DNA from: Paralithodes platypus
Lineage: Eukaryota; Arthropoda; Malacostraca; Decapoda; Lithodidae
DNA length: 64,000 bases
Direction of reading: 5' to 3'
Assembly (NCBI GenBank): GCA_032716605.1
Contig: CM064480.1
Coordinates: 23,709,651-23,773,650 of the forward strand
The notes below the pieces were generated by a model that was not told where the DNA came from, did not search any database, and was given only the letters and a program-made list of their open reading frames with translations. Shown here in pieces: positions 55,342-64,000 of this stretch. A program made the translations under genes and the position numbers. Each line of letters starts with the position of its first letter. Positions within the stretch are counted from its first letter, which is position 1.

Positions 55342-55482
55342 ACCCATGTTAACTTGTTACCTGTGTGTTTATTATCCTGCCGTGTTGTCTCTTTATTTAA
55401 AGTTTAAGGTATACCTATCCAGTTAGAGAGCTGCTCATTGTACAAAGAATATCTCGCGTTCCAATTTGGACCGGGCATAACA

Positions 55483-55500
55483 CTGGGGGCAGCGGTGTCT
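55483..55500 (+). promoter_or_regulatory. GypB primer binding site
   Basis: CTGGGGGCAGCGGTGTCT begins directly after the 5' LTR and shares GGCAGCGGTG with GypA. I did not identify the tRNA. Confidence 0.7.
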
Positions 55501-55577
55501 CTTTCTCGAAGGTAGCCTTTCAGGTTTTTCCTGCTTTAAATATTTTGAGAGTATCACGACAGGGATAAGTAGTCAGG

Positions 55578-56459
55578 ATGGCAGGGAAAGCACTGGATAT
55601 TATTCCTTTCAGACCAGAGGAAACTGACATTGCCACCTATTTAGAGGTTGTCAAGCCAGTGCTTGACATCATATTTAAAGATGAAGTTGCCCCTAAAATA
55701 CATACTGTAGTCATGAAGCTAGGGCGGTCTATGGCCCTAGTTTCCAGTTATGTAAAAGAGAACCCCGGAATGACCTGGGAACAGTTTGAAACATACACTA
55801 AAACTGCCATTAACCCCGTCTTAGGTACTGTGATAGCCGACCAGCAATTTCACGTCATCACCTACGACGGGGACCTCGATGCCACCATCAGCAAGCTTAC
55901 CAGGCTGGCTTCCACCGCATTCACAACGGCTACAGCTGCAGAGAGGAAGGAGAATGTCCGCCGGACCCTGATGAGGATCCTTCCGCGTGCAGTCCGGGAC
56001 CACTTTGCCATCACAGAACCGGCCGGATATGATACAGACCTCCTTATCATACGCCGTATTCTGGCCCTGCAAAAGTCCCAGGAGCAAGGAAAGATCGCGG
56101 GTATCCAACGAGCTCCCACTAAGCCACAAGGAGCTCATTCCGGACCAACCTACCACCCTAGCCGCCACCAGGACAAGCCGGAAGAATGGGCCAGAGTCAA
56201 GCCTGGAGACTGGAAGCCCTGCGGATCCCAGTGCCCTATTAATGGGTTGAAGAGGTCTTTTGCCGAGTTGCTGGCCAAACGCTCGAGGGTTCCACTGTTC
56301 TGGGGACAGATTCCCTGGCTGAAGCCCTCCAGAAGAGTTGCCACCATCCTAGAAGACGGCACCGCAGGAGCTGAGGATTACAACGAGACAGCTGCAGAGG
56401 TTGGTGACCCGGACGACCACAGTACAGTCGAGCCGGAAGTCATCAAACCGGGTTTTTAG
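55578..56459 (+). CDS. GypB Gag
   Basis: This intact 293-residue frame starts 95 nt after the LTR. The N-terminal two thirds is a helical capsid-like region sharing order and motifs with GypA Gag (PVLDIIF, TWEQF, DLDATISKLT, LPRAVRDHF). The C-terminus is basic and then acidic, with a two-Cys CGSQC motif and no CCHC zinc knuckle. It would form the particle in the cytoplasm. A hairpin and 59 nt separate it from pol in another frame. Lack of a nucleocapsid-type zinc finger is notable given the CSD gene nearby. Confidence 0.9.
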   Translation: MAGKALDIIPFRPEETDIATYLEVVKPVLDIIFKDEVAPKIHTVVMKLGRSMALVSSYVKENPGMTWEQFETYTKTAINPVLGTVIADQQFHVITYDGDLDATISKLTRLASTAFTTATAAERKENVRRTLMRILPRAVRDHFAITEPAGYDTDLLIIRRILALQKSQEQGKIAGIQRAPTKPQGAHSGPTYHPSRHQDKPEEWARVKPGDWKPCGSQCPINGLKRSFAELLAKRSRVPLFWGQIPWLKPSRRVATILEDGTAGAEDYNETAAEVGDPDDHSTVEPEVIKPGF

Positions 56460-56462
56460 ACC

Positions 56463-56496
56463 GCCCCCGCCCACCAACTTGCAAACTGGCGGGGGC
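56463..56496 (+). promoter_or_regulatory. Gag-pol junction hairpin of GypB
   Basis: GCCCCCGCC (56463-56471) pairs perfectly with GGCGGGGGC (56488-56496) just after the gag stop and 22 nt before the pol ATG. GypA has an equivalent stem at the same place. Confidence 0.7.
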
Positions 56497-56518
56497 TCGA
56501 GATAGGGGCAGCTATGAT

Positions 56519-59500
56519 ATGATGAAGCCTCCCATTTACACCCACCTGACCATCCAGGGAGTCAACTCTCGACTCCTTGTCGACACCGGAGCTTCAAGAT
56601 CCTGTATTTTTTCCTCTTACCACCAGAGACATCACAACACTTTTGGACCGATTCAACACTCGTCCACCACCCTCATTGATGCCAACGACAACCTTATTCC
56701 TAGTACTGGCATCATGGCCCCACTGTATGTGGCCACCCCTCAACCTAACCACGGCCATCACCACGCTTTCATGGTATTTCCCTCCCAAGAAACCACCTAC
56801 GACGGATACCTGGGATTCGACCTTCTCACGGCCCTGCGCACTACTATCCAGTGTGTTGAAAGAAGATTATTATTTTCCACCAAAACCCCAGGACTCACCA
56901 CTCCGAAGATTGCCACACCGCTCCATGACCCTCCTCAAACCTTGAAAGCCATCCGTGTTGCATCGGCCATCACCATTCAACCCATCACCTTGCTGCCACA
57001 TCATGAACATTGGGTACCCATCCATCCAGCCCTCAACGGAGAACTCATTCACACTCCCTCTCTTCAGAGCCCTTTTGACAGGAATTGTCTCACTGCTCCT
57101 GCCATTTTAAAACAAAATGCAGTAAGAATAGCCAACATCTCCGACCACCCTATCACCCTACCCAGGGGTCTCACCATCGAAGAACTAGAGACTTATGATG
57201 ACCAGCCTTCAACCGACACCACCACCTCCATTCCTGCATCAACTCCATCACTCCCAGACGTTCCTACTCACCTCACCCCTCAACAAAAGGACGATCTGTG
57301 CCAGTTAATGGCCGAATACCAGGACATCTTTGCCACCAACTCCCAAGATGTAGGCCACACCCATGTCCTAGAACACCACATTCACACTGTTGGACCCCCA
57401 GTCAGACAGGCTATACGAAGAAAGAACCCCCTTCAGCGCCAAGAAGAACAGAAGCAAGTTGCAGAGATGTTAGAAGCTGGCATCGTCAACCCCTCAACTA
57501 GCCCTTGGTCCTCTCCAGTGGTACTGGTCAAGAAGAAGGATGGGTCATCTCGATTCTGCATCGACTACCGACAACTCAACGATGTCACCATCAAAGATGC
57601 CACCCCACTACCACGCATCGACGACTCCCTAGATTCCATCTTAGGGGCCAGATGGTTCTCCACACTGAACCTGCAATCCGGATACTGGCAGGTCCCCGTC
57701 GCCCCCACCGACCAAAACAAAACAGCTTTCTCCACCAGCCAAGGGAAGCTTTACGAGTTCTCAGTGCTGCCATTCGGATTATGTAACGGTCCCGCCACCT
57801 TCTCCCGACTGATGGAATCCGTACTTCAGGGATTAACTTGGGAAACATGTCTGGCGTACTTGGACGACATCATAGTATTTGGTCGTACCTGGGCAGAACA
57901 CCTCCAACGCCTCCGCCAAGTTTTCCAGAGGATCCGACAAGCCGGATTAAAGCTGAAGCCTACTAAATGCACCATGGCTCGACATCAGGTCCAATTCTTA
58001 GGACATCTGGTGTCAGAAGAAGGACTTGCACCTGACCCCAAGAAACTCCAAGCCATCCAGGAGATCCAACCCCCGAAGTCAGTAAAAGGAGTAAGAGCTT
58101 TCCTAGGCCTTGCCTCCTACTATCGGAGGTTTGTGAAGAATTTCGCCACCATTGCCAGACCTCTACACGACTTAACTAGGAAGGAAGAACCTTTTGTGTG
58201 GACCCTCGACCGTCTCCAAGCCTTCACCTCCCTCAAGGACCTACTCGTGTCTTCCCCTGTCGTCTCTTTTCCGGACTACCAACTACCCTTTAGACTCTAC
58301 ACCGACGTGTCCCTTCTCGGCGTCGGTGCAGTCCTCTCCCAAAATCGAGAAGGACGAGAGCACATCATTGCTTGTGCCAGCCGGACCTTAACCCCGGCAG
58401 AAACCAACTACCCGGTAACTAAAAGAGAATGCTTAGGCATCGTTTGGGCCCTCCAACACTTCCGGGCCTACCTAGCTGGCATCAAGATCACCATCATCAC
58501 TGACCACCAAGCCTTACAATGGCTCAGGAAATCTGACTCTAAGAATGCCCTAACAGTCCGTTGGAGAGAATCACTTAAGGAGTTTGATTTTGAGATTTTC
58601 TACAGGCCGGGAAAACTCCATACCAATGCAGACGCCTTATCCCGGCTCCCACTGGCACCAGAACAACTCAACGCCATCCAAGAACCTCGACCACCACCTA
58701 CTACCACTCCCCCTCTCATCCAGGCCTACCTCCGGAACGACAAACCAACTTGGATCTCCACCCGACTTTTTGGCCTCTTACAAAGAAGGGGTGATGCCCT
58801 CTTTACCCCAGAAGGCCAGATCGTACTAGGGCCTGAGGATGCTGAACAAATGATGTCTTCCTTGCACACCAACAACGGGATCCATCTAGGCCAAAAGAAG
58901 TTGGTGAACACGTTCAAAGACATCTACTGGACTCCTCGCCCCTACACCACGGCCAAGAAAATCACTGAAGCTTGCCATGCCTGTACCCTGGGAAAAGACC
59001 AAACACACACCCCAGGACCTTCCGGCAAACTCATCGCTTCTAAACCCTGGCAACTTTTGGCAGTGGACGTCATGGGACCTCTACAAAACGACAGGGGATA
59101 CCGCTACATCATCACCTTCGTGGACACGTACTCAAAATACGTGATCGCCTGCCCTGCCAGAGAACACACTGCTATGGCCGTCACCGAGGCATTATTACAA
59201 CATGTCTTTCCCTATTTTGGATTGCCACAGGCAATCCACTCCGACAATGCCCCTGAATTCACTGGACAAATTTGAACGCAGATCTCCGAAATGTTTAGAT
59301 TTCACATCAGCCACTCTTCACCCTACTGGCCAAAAGGAAACTCCATCTGCGAGCGATCTCATAGAACCATCGCCAATCAAATCCGGACACGCCTCCAACA
59401 GATGAACTCATCGGACTGGACCAGCCAAATTCGCATCATACAATGGGGAATCAACACCTGCCCCAGAGACAACGGGATCACCCCTCATGAGATGGTTTTT

Positions 59501-60672
59501 GGGAGCCCACCTCTCCTCATACCACTACGTCACCTAGCTGCCCCTACTGAGGCCTCACCAGGTATAAATACCAACCTCGTCCACCTCAGGAACCGCCTAC
59601 GTCAGCTCCAGTTTACCCAAGATCTCCAGCCTGATGAAGCCCCCAAGAACAACCCTCACCAAGTAGGCGACCTAGTTATGGTCGCCATCTTACCTGTACC
59701 CTCCAAACTGAAGCCACGGTACAAGGGTCCATTTGAGGTCCTTAGGATCCCAAACTGTTTCCAGGTCATAATTAACTATCATGGGGAATCTCGCACTTAT
59801 AGGAATAGGTTTGTCAGAAGGTTTCAACCTATTAATAAGAATATTACTGTTGTAGCTGAGCCTGATCAGGATGTTGACTGTACCCCTGTTTCAAATCTTC
59901 AGCCTCAAACTTCCTGTCTTTCCGGACCTGTCCCTCTCAACCATGCTGTCCCTCTCCCTCCACCTCTTTCCACTCCCCCTCTCAATTCTCCTTTGCCTGC
60001 CCTTCACTCTCCTGTACTGCAACCTCCTGTCACCCTTCCCACTCGCCTCACCCAGTTCACCCCTTCTCACCTTCCTAAACATCGACCTCCTCCTGTTCTC
60101 TCTACTCAAACCCAAACTTCCCCCTCTTCTCTTTCACCTCCTGTCACCTTCACCCCTTCCCGCATTCCTAAGCCCAAATCTTCTCACATCTCCTCTCCTT
60201 CTCCCTCTCCTCTCGTTTCACCTCCGCAACCTCCTTCTCAACCATCGCCTTTAATTAACCTTGCCACGTCTAGTCTTCCCCCCTCGCCACCACAACTCAC
60301 CAACATACCCCCCACTTTGCCTATCACCCCCAGCTTCCGTCCTAAAAAACCCTCACCTACTCCTCCTATCTCTAAACCCTACCTTCTTTTCCTCAATCTA
60401 TTTCCCCTCCTTCTCAACTTCCCAGGCGAAAAACAATATCCAAATTTCGCTCAATGTCACCTCTAACTCCATCTCCCCCATTTCCCAGACTGCCTTCTCA
60501 TACCCGCTGTGGAAGACCTGTGAAGCCACCCACCAGATGGGAACCAGCCCTGTCCCAGCCTAAAGTGAGAAAGGTTAAGGATCAAGCGTCTTCAAGCTCC
60601 TCCCCCCAGCCTGGTACTTCGGCGTCCGCACCAAGCTCCTCCCCCCAGCCTGGTACTTCGGCGTCCGCATAA
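56519..60672 (+). pseudogene. GypB Pol: protease, RT, RNase H, integrase
   Basis: Protease has VDTGA at residues 21-25. RT shows FCIDYRQLN, LPFGLCNGPATF and AYLDD near residue 446. RNase H has LYTDVS near 594 and ITDHQALQWL. Integrase has an HHCC finger (NNGIHLG, CHAC), Asp in AVDVMGP, Asp in SDNAPEF and Glu in SICERSH, 35 residues after the second Asp. A TGA at 59273-59275 interrupts integrase at position 10 of that spacing, where GypA has Trp. After a GPF module (RYKGPFEV) comes a Pro-rich tail, shifted by one base near 60380. The final frame ends at 60672 with a basic RCGRPVKPPTRW and a duplicated 36-bp unit. No other break was seen. Confidence 0.9.
60598..60670 (+). repeat. 36-bp tandem repeat at Pol C-terminus
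   Basis: The unit contains TCCCCCCAGCCTGGTACTTC, is present twice, and encodes Ser-Ser-Pro-Gln-Pro-Gly-Thr-Ser-Ala. Confidence 0.85.
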
Positions 60673-60762
60673 CCTCATGACCTGGGCCAAGCCAGGCTCT
60701 CTGTCATCACTCTCCAACCACCTCCAGCCACGACAACGCCCTCGCTGACGACCACCACCAAG

Positions 60763-61504
60763 ATGCGGATTGACATGATAACCCTGGCGCGGAAGGACTC
60801 CACCAAAGTAATCAAGTCACCTCACCAACTCCTGGACCATTTGAGGTACTGTGACTCCTCTTCTCTCCTCACCCTCACCGGACACAAGATGGCCATCCCT
60901 AACAACCAGGGAGTCATTTATTACCACTTCCTCCAGCACCTGACCCCTGTCTACGAAGATAATACTTCAAGACATTACCATCTCCAGTACCGGGGTAGGG
61001 ACTTTTCTCTACCAGACGGTAGTGAGATGCGGTCTCAGGATGATAAGACCGCATCTCTAGCTGCCACTAAACCTACAGCCAACCCTACTCCTGCCAACCA
61101 CCCTGCTCCTGCCCGCATCGCCCGCATATCAACGAGACAGGTGGGACACATAAGACCTGAGTGGACTACACAAGCATACCGGCCCAGCCCAGCCAGCTTC
61201 TATGGCCCCTACCACCAGAGAGAAAAGTCAGAGGGGTAACTACGCTAAACACCCAGCTAACCATCCTAGACTTCCCCAGCCTGATCAACCAGCTACAGGT
61301 GGTACTCCTTTATTTACCAACTTACCTTTCATCTCCCCCATCAAGGACTGCCAAACTGCTCCAGACTTTCACTCTCTATTCCCTAGTCAGCCATTTATAT
61401 CACCCATCAAAACCCCTCAGGATCTTGCAGCCATCCAAGTCATGTCCTTTTCCCGGGCTAGGATAGCGCATAAACCAGCAGTTCAACCCATGCAGCAGTT
61501 CTAA
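60763..61504 (+). pseudogene. GypB ORF3 spanning the internal region-3' LTR boundary
   Basis: The frame starts MRIDMITLAR at 60763, crosses the LTR start (61023) after 86 codons and continues into U3. A net 4-bp insertion near 61180 shifts it, and the remainder (to a stop at 61502-61504) is in another frame; the two 5'-type LTR copies lack that insertion. The N-terminal part includes PHQLLDHLRYC and YHLQYRGRDFSL, which loosely echo the C-terminal domain of the CSD protein (PHQLFLD, YFHTKGKY). The C-terminal part is Ala/Pro/Thr-rich. It has no signal peptide or membrane segment, so it does not look like an envelope gene. Function unknown. Confidence 0.65.
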
Positions 61505-63502
61505 ACCTTTTCTTATATAAATCATCCTGCACATGCCATTTCTCATCCACTTCCTCTCCCACCAGGAAGTGATCACCCCCATCTTATAACAGAATCTGTC
61601 CGGGGGCATCTAGCTACAAGGTACAGCCAGAGTCCAGGCGCGCCACCCCCAGAGCTACAAGGACATAACCACCACGCGCCTACACCACCCCAGCGCCTTT
61701 GACCCTCTCAAGCCGGGCGCCTTAAGTAGGGGCAAGAATATTGCCTTATACTCACCCAGCCTGGACATCAGTAACAAAGCTTGCCATTTGGTATTCTTTA
61801 GTTCAGGGTAAGAACAGCCAGAGATAGCTGGTGTTCAACTTGTCAGTTGTGTCCTGTGATCGAAGATCTACCAGGTCGGGTTCCCCCCATCAGGAAGAGG
61901 ACTAGCTTGGGCAACCCACTTTGGGCTCCCCCTTTCTGGCCTTCGATGCGGTGCACAAACCAAGTACCAAAGGATTCCTACCTTGTTTTGTTCAAGGGAT
62001 TATGAGGATAGTGTAGTAACTTTAGATCTACCAGATCGGGTTCCCTCCCATCAGGAAGAGGACTAATTTTGGGCAACCCACTTTGGGCTCCCCTTTCTGG
62101 ATTCTCTTTTTACTGCATGGTTCTGATAGTTCCACAAACTAGCAAGGAAGGAAGACACTTACCCTGACCCCCCCTTAGACTACCTATAATGTCACTATCT
62201 AGACTGCTTGCAACTCTAGGTAGATCATTATGCTAGTCACCCTAACCCCCCAAACCTTGTAGCAGAACTCCAGCATATCCTTTGGGGATCACTGCACTGT
62301 GCGAGTGCAAGAGGAACCCAGTTGTCCCGTGGTAGGCACCAAGGTCTAAGGAATCATCTTGTGACTCACCCTGGACCAGTAGCTGGAGTCATCACGCCTA
62401 GCCGCCCCCCCTGGACCCACTTCCGGAGTCATCACGCCCAGCCGCCCTCTGGACTACTGGATCCTCCCTCGATCTACGGGCCCTCCTCTTCACTACAGCT
62501 CTCCTTTAAGTGCTTTTGTATAGTTTATGGGTATAGAGTTGACTCAGGGTTGTGGTAGAAGTTATCTTCAGGGGTTCTCATTAACATTACGTCTTGCAAG
62601 AGGTCTTTCTTCTCCCTACTTAAATTGACGTTAATTAGCCCACTTGCCGGGACACATTATACATACCTATCAGGGGATCCTTATATACGCACCTTCCCGG
62701 GTTATTGGTCTCCCATAGCCCGACAGAGGGGGCGTGCCTATATAAGACCCATAGCATCAAACACACACACATATTTACACGTAATCTAGTTCCTTTGTAT
62801 AACTTCTAGCCTAATTCATTTAACATTCTGTCAGGTTCATAACTCGAATAGATTTCACTCTATCTCAGCTCCCGACGATTGTTGCCTCAGCCTTCAGCAC
62901 CTTGCTAGTACACAATTAGAGTTAAGGATTAATCTTTGCCAGGTGAGATCTAGCACACCTATAGTATAAATATAATTTGTGAGCCTTTACGAGCCCACTT
63001 CATTGTTGATGACCACTTGGCCATTATTGCTTTAGAGTCAGTTAACGTCACTATATGCCGGGGACATCATTGCATGATCCAGACGGCATTTGCCATTACT
63101 GCACTCTTGTCTTTTGTTGAGATCCTCTCTGAGATCTATTTGGGTAGGAGGTGTACCTCCACCATTTTGGATATCTTATAATTGTATCCTAGGAGTATTA
63201 GTATTACCTTGAGTCCGGACCCATTGTCCGACTCCTATTGCTTACTTGATAACCTTATTATTGTATGTCTTAATTATTCTTATTGTTGTTGATGATCTCC
63301 AGGTTACAGGTATAAAATATATGTCTTGCTCCTCCATGAACCAGGTGTTAAACTGAATAAAACCCATGTTAACTTGTTACCTGTGTGCTTATTATCCTGC
63401 CGTGTTGTCTCTTTATTTAAAGTTTAAGGTATACCTATCCAGTTAGAGAGCTGCTCATTGTACAAAGAATATCTCGCGTTCCAATTTGGACCGGGCATAA
63501 CA
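61023..63502 (+). mobile_element. GypB 3' LTR with CSD gene deleted, 2480 bp
   Basis: It is collinear with the 5' LTR except that 5' LTR positions 52275-53749 (1475 bp, the whole CSD gene) are missing. The junction at about 61769 reads CCTGGACATCAGTAAC, where GACAT occurs at both sides of the lost block. Since both LTRs are identical at insertion, this loss came later or by template switching during replication. Confidence 0.85.
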
Positions 63503-63920
63503 AACACAATGGCGGATAAAGATAACTAACCTAAGGATTGAATACATAGATTTATGGGGGCGATTGGTCTTCAGAAACTTAGTCTGGCAAGACAAGGTAT
63601 TTTAGGGTATGTTGATATTAATATCCTAACTTAGGGACAGAGCATGGGTGTATTAACTTAAGGTGTATTTATGTTCATTCTCATGTAGGTAGATGTGTAG
63701 GACACGAGGGTAGTGTATACGTGAGGTGTGGGAAAGGTCAGTATTTTAGAAGGGGTAGGCAGGTGTGGTTTGGAGCTGCTTAGCCCTGCGGGCTTGGGCC
63801 TGTCTGAACTGGTTGGCCCAGTCACCTGGTCCTTTCGTTCTGTGGGCCTTTCTTTCGGGTGTTTCTGTGTGGTGTTCGCTCGTGGCTTCTGTGGTGGGCC
63901 TCTCGTTCTGGGGCATTTTA
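63503..63920 (-). mobile_element. GypA LTR, outer part beyond GypB
   Basis: After AACAC, the sequence continues as 10024-10439 of the shared LTR and ends at GGGGCATTTTA. The ORF3-like tail frame is present on the minus strand up to the LTR start. This is the true outer (5') edge of the GypA array. Confidence 0.85.
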
Positions 63921-64000
63921 GAATTACTGGCAACAAAGGTGAAACATGAACATAGTATTAATCGCCAGTACTAATAACAATCGATATGAGTCGAGTGTCT
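63921..64000. other. Flanking DNA, nothing recognised
   Basis: These 80 bp lie outside the GypA LTR. They could be host DNA or yet another element. I see no gene. Confidence 0.4.

Larger units (their letters stand above)
51534..55482 (+). mobile_element. GypB 5' LTR, 3949 bp
   Basis: It carries a 12-bp-stem hairpin one base from its end (51535-51568), the ORF3 tail, the CSD gene (52338-53405), the U3 direct repeats, TATATAAG at 54718-54725 and AATAAA at 55336-55341. From the TATA box, U3 is about 3.2 kb and R-U5 about 0.74 kb. Confidence 0.85.
51534..63502 (+). mobile_element. GypB, complete Ty3/Gypsy-like element with CSD gene in its LTR
   Basis: The LTRs at 51534-55482 and 61023-63502 both start TGAGATGCGG and end GGGCATAACA. 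The 5-bp target duplication AACAC is at 51529-51533 and 63503-63507. The internal order is primer site, gag, pol (protease, RT, RNase H, integrase) and ORF3. The element is close kin to GypA in Gag, Pol and terminal sequences but clearly a different family. Confidence 0.9.

Noticed and set aside
59871..60254. Leu/Pro-rich plus-strand frame that looks membrane-spanning
   Set aside because: It is a frame-shifted reading of the Ser/Pro-rich Pol tail (CT-rich DNA reads as Leu/Phe), not an envelope protein.
60763..61504. ORF3 as an envelope gene
   Set aside because: It has no signal peptide, furin-like site, fusion segment or transmembrane anchor.

Overview
The window is eukaryotic repeat DNA built almost entirely of nested retrotransposons; I found no host gene, tRNA, rRNA or prokaryotic signal. 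Two Ty3/Gypsy-like families, three non-LTR elements (an L2/CR1-group LINE, a CR1 LINE with an esterase-type ORF1, and an RTE-like LINE) and a cluster of DIRS1-like tyrosine-recombinase elements occur together. This mix fits an invertebrate, most plausibly a decapod crustacean, but the host is an inference and not proven by any host gene.

Layout. GypA (minus strand) is present as two tandem copies that share one LTR. Copy 1 runs right to left from the shared LTR (3655-10439) through gag (2620-3573), protease (1763-2602) and RT, and is cut by the window start. Copy 2 has its 3' pol (RNase H and integrase) at 11349-13887, its RT at 36701-37709, then protease, gag and its 5' LTR from 40699. A 22.8 kb DIRS cluster (13888-36700) sits inside copy 2 pol, exactly between RT and RNase H. 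That cluster holds the only fairly complete DIRS element (28789-36700: YR, RT-RNase H and gag, all minus strand), an internally deleted DIRS derivative (13888-28788), a CR1 LINE (about 18076-22345) and an RTE-like LINE (24915-27474). The shared GypA LTR is itself broken by an L2-like LINE (5378-8694).

GypB (plus strand, 51534-63502) is inserted in the 5' LTR of GypA copy 2 with a 5-bp target duplication (AACAC). Its LTR is 3949 bp and carries, inside U3, a complete intronless 355-residue gene for a Y-box type cold-shock-domain protein. The LTR also begins inside a third open reading frame (ORF3), so the element reads gag, pol, ORF3, CSD gene, with the last part of ORF3 and all of the CSD gene belonging to the LTR. 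An earlier tandem duplication of about 7.75 kb copied part of GypA plus most of one GypB LTR, so a second CSD gene lies at 44641-45708. The 3' LTR of GypB has lost the CSD gene by a deletion between short GACAT repeats.

How the parts may work together. Gag of both Gypsy families has no CCHC zinc knuckle, and Y-box cold-shock domains are known RNA-binding and RNA-chaperone modules. A captured, LTR-encoded Y-box protein could supply nucleic-acid binding in trans. This is the most interesting candidate for an undescribed system in the window. Most pol genes here are damaged by single nonsense codons or one-base shifts, so the copies are probably inactive but young enough to read. Both CSD copies, by contrast, remain fully open.
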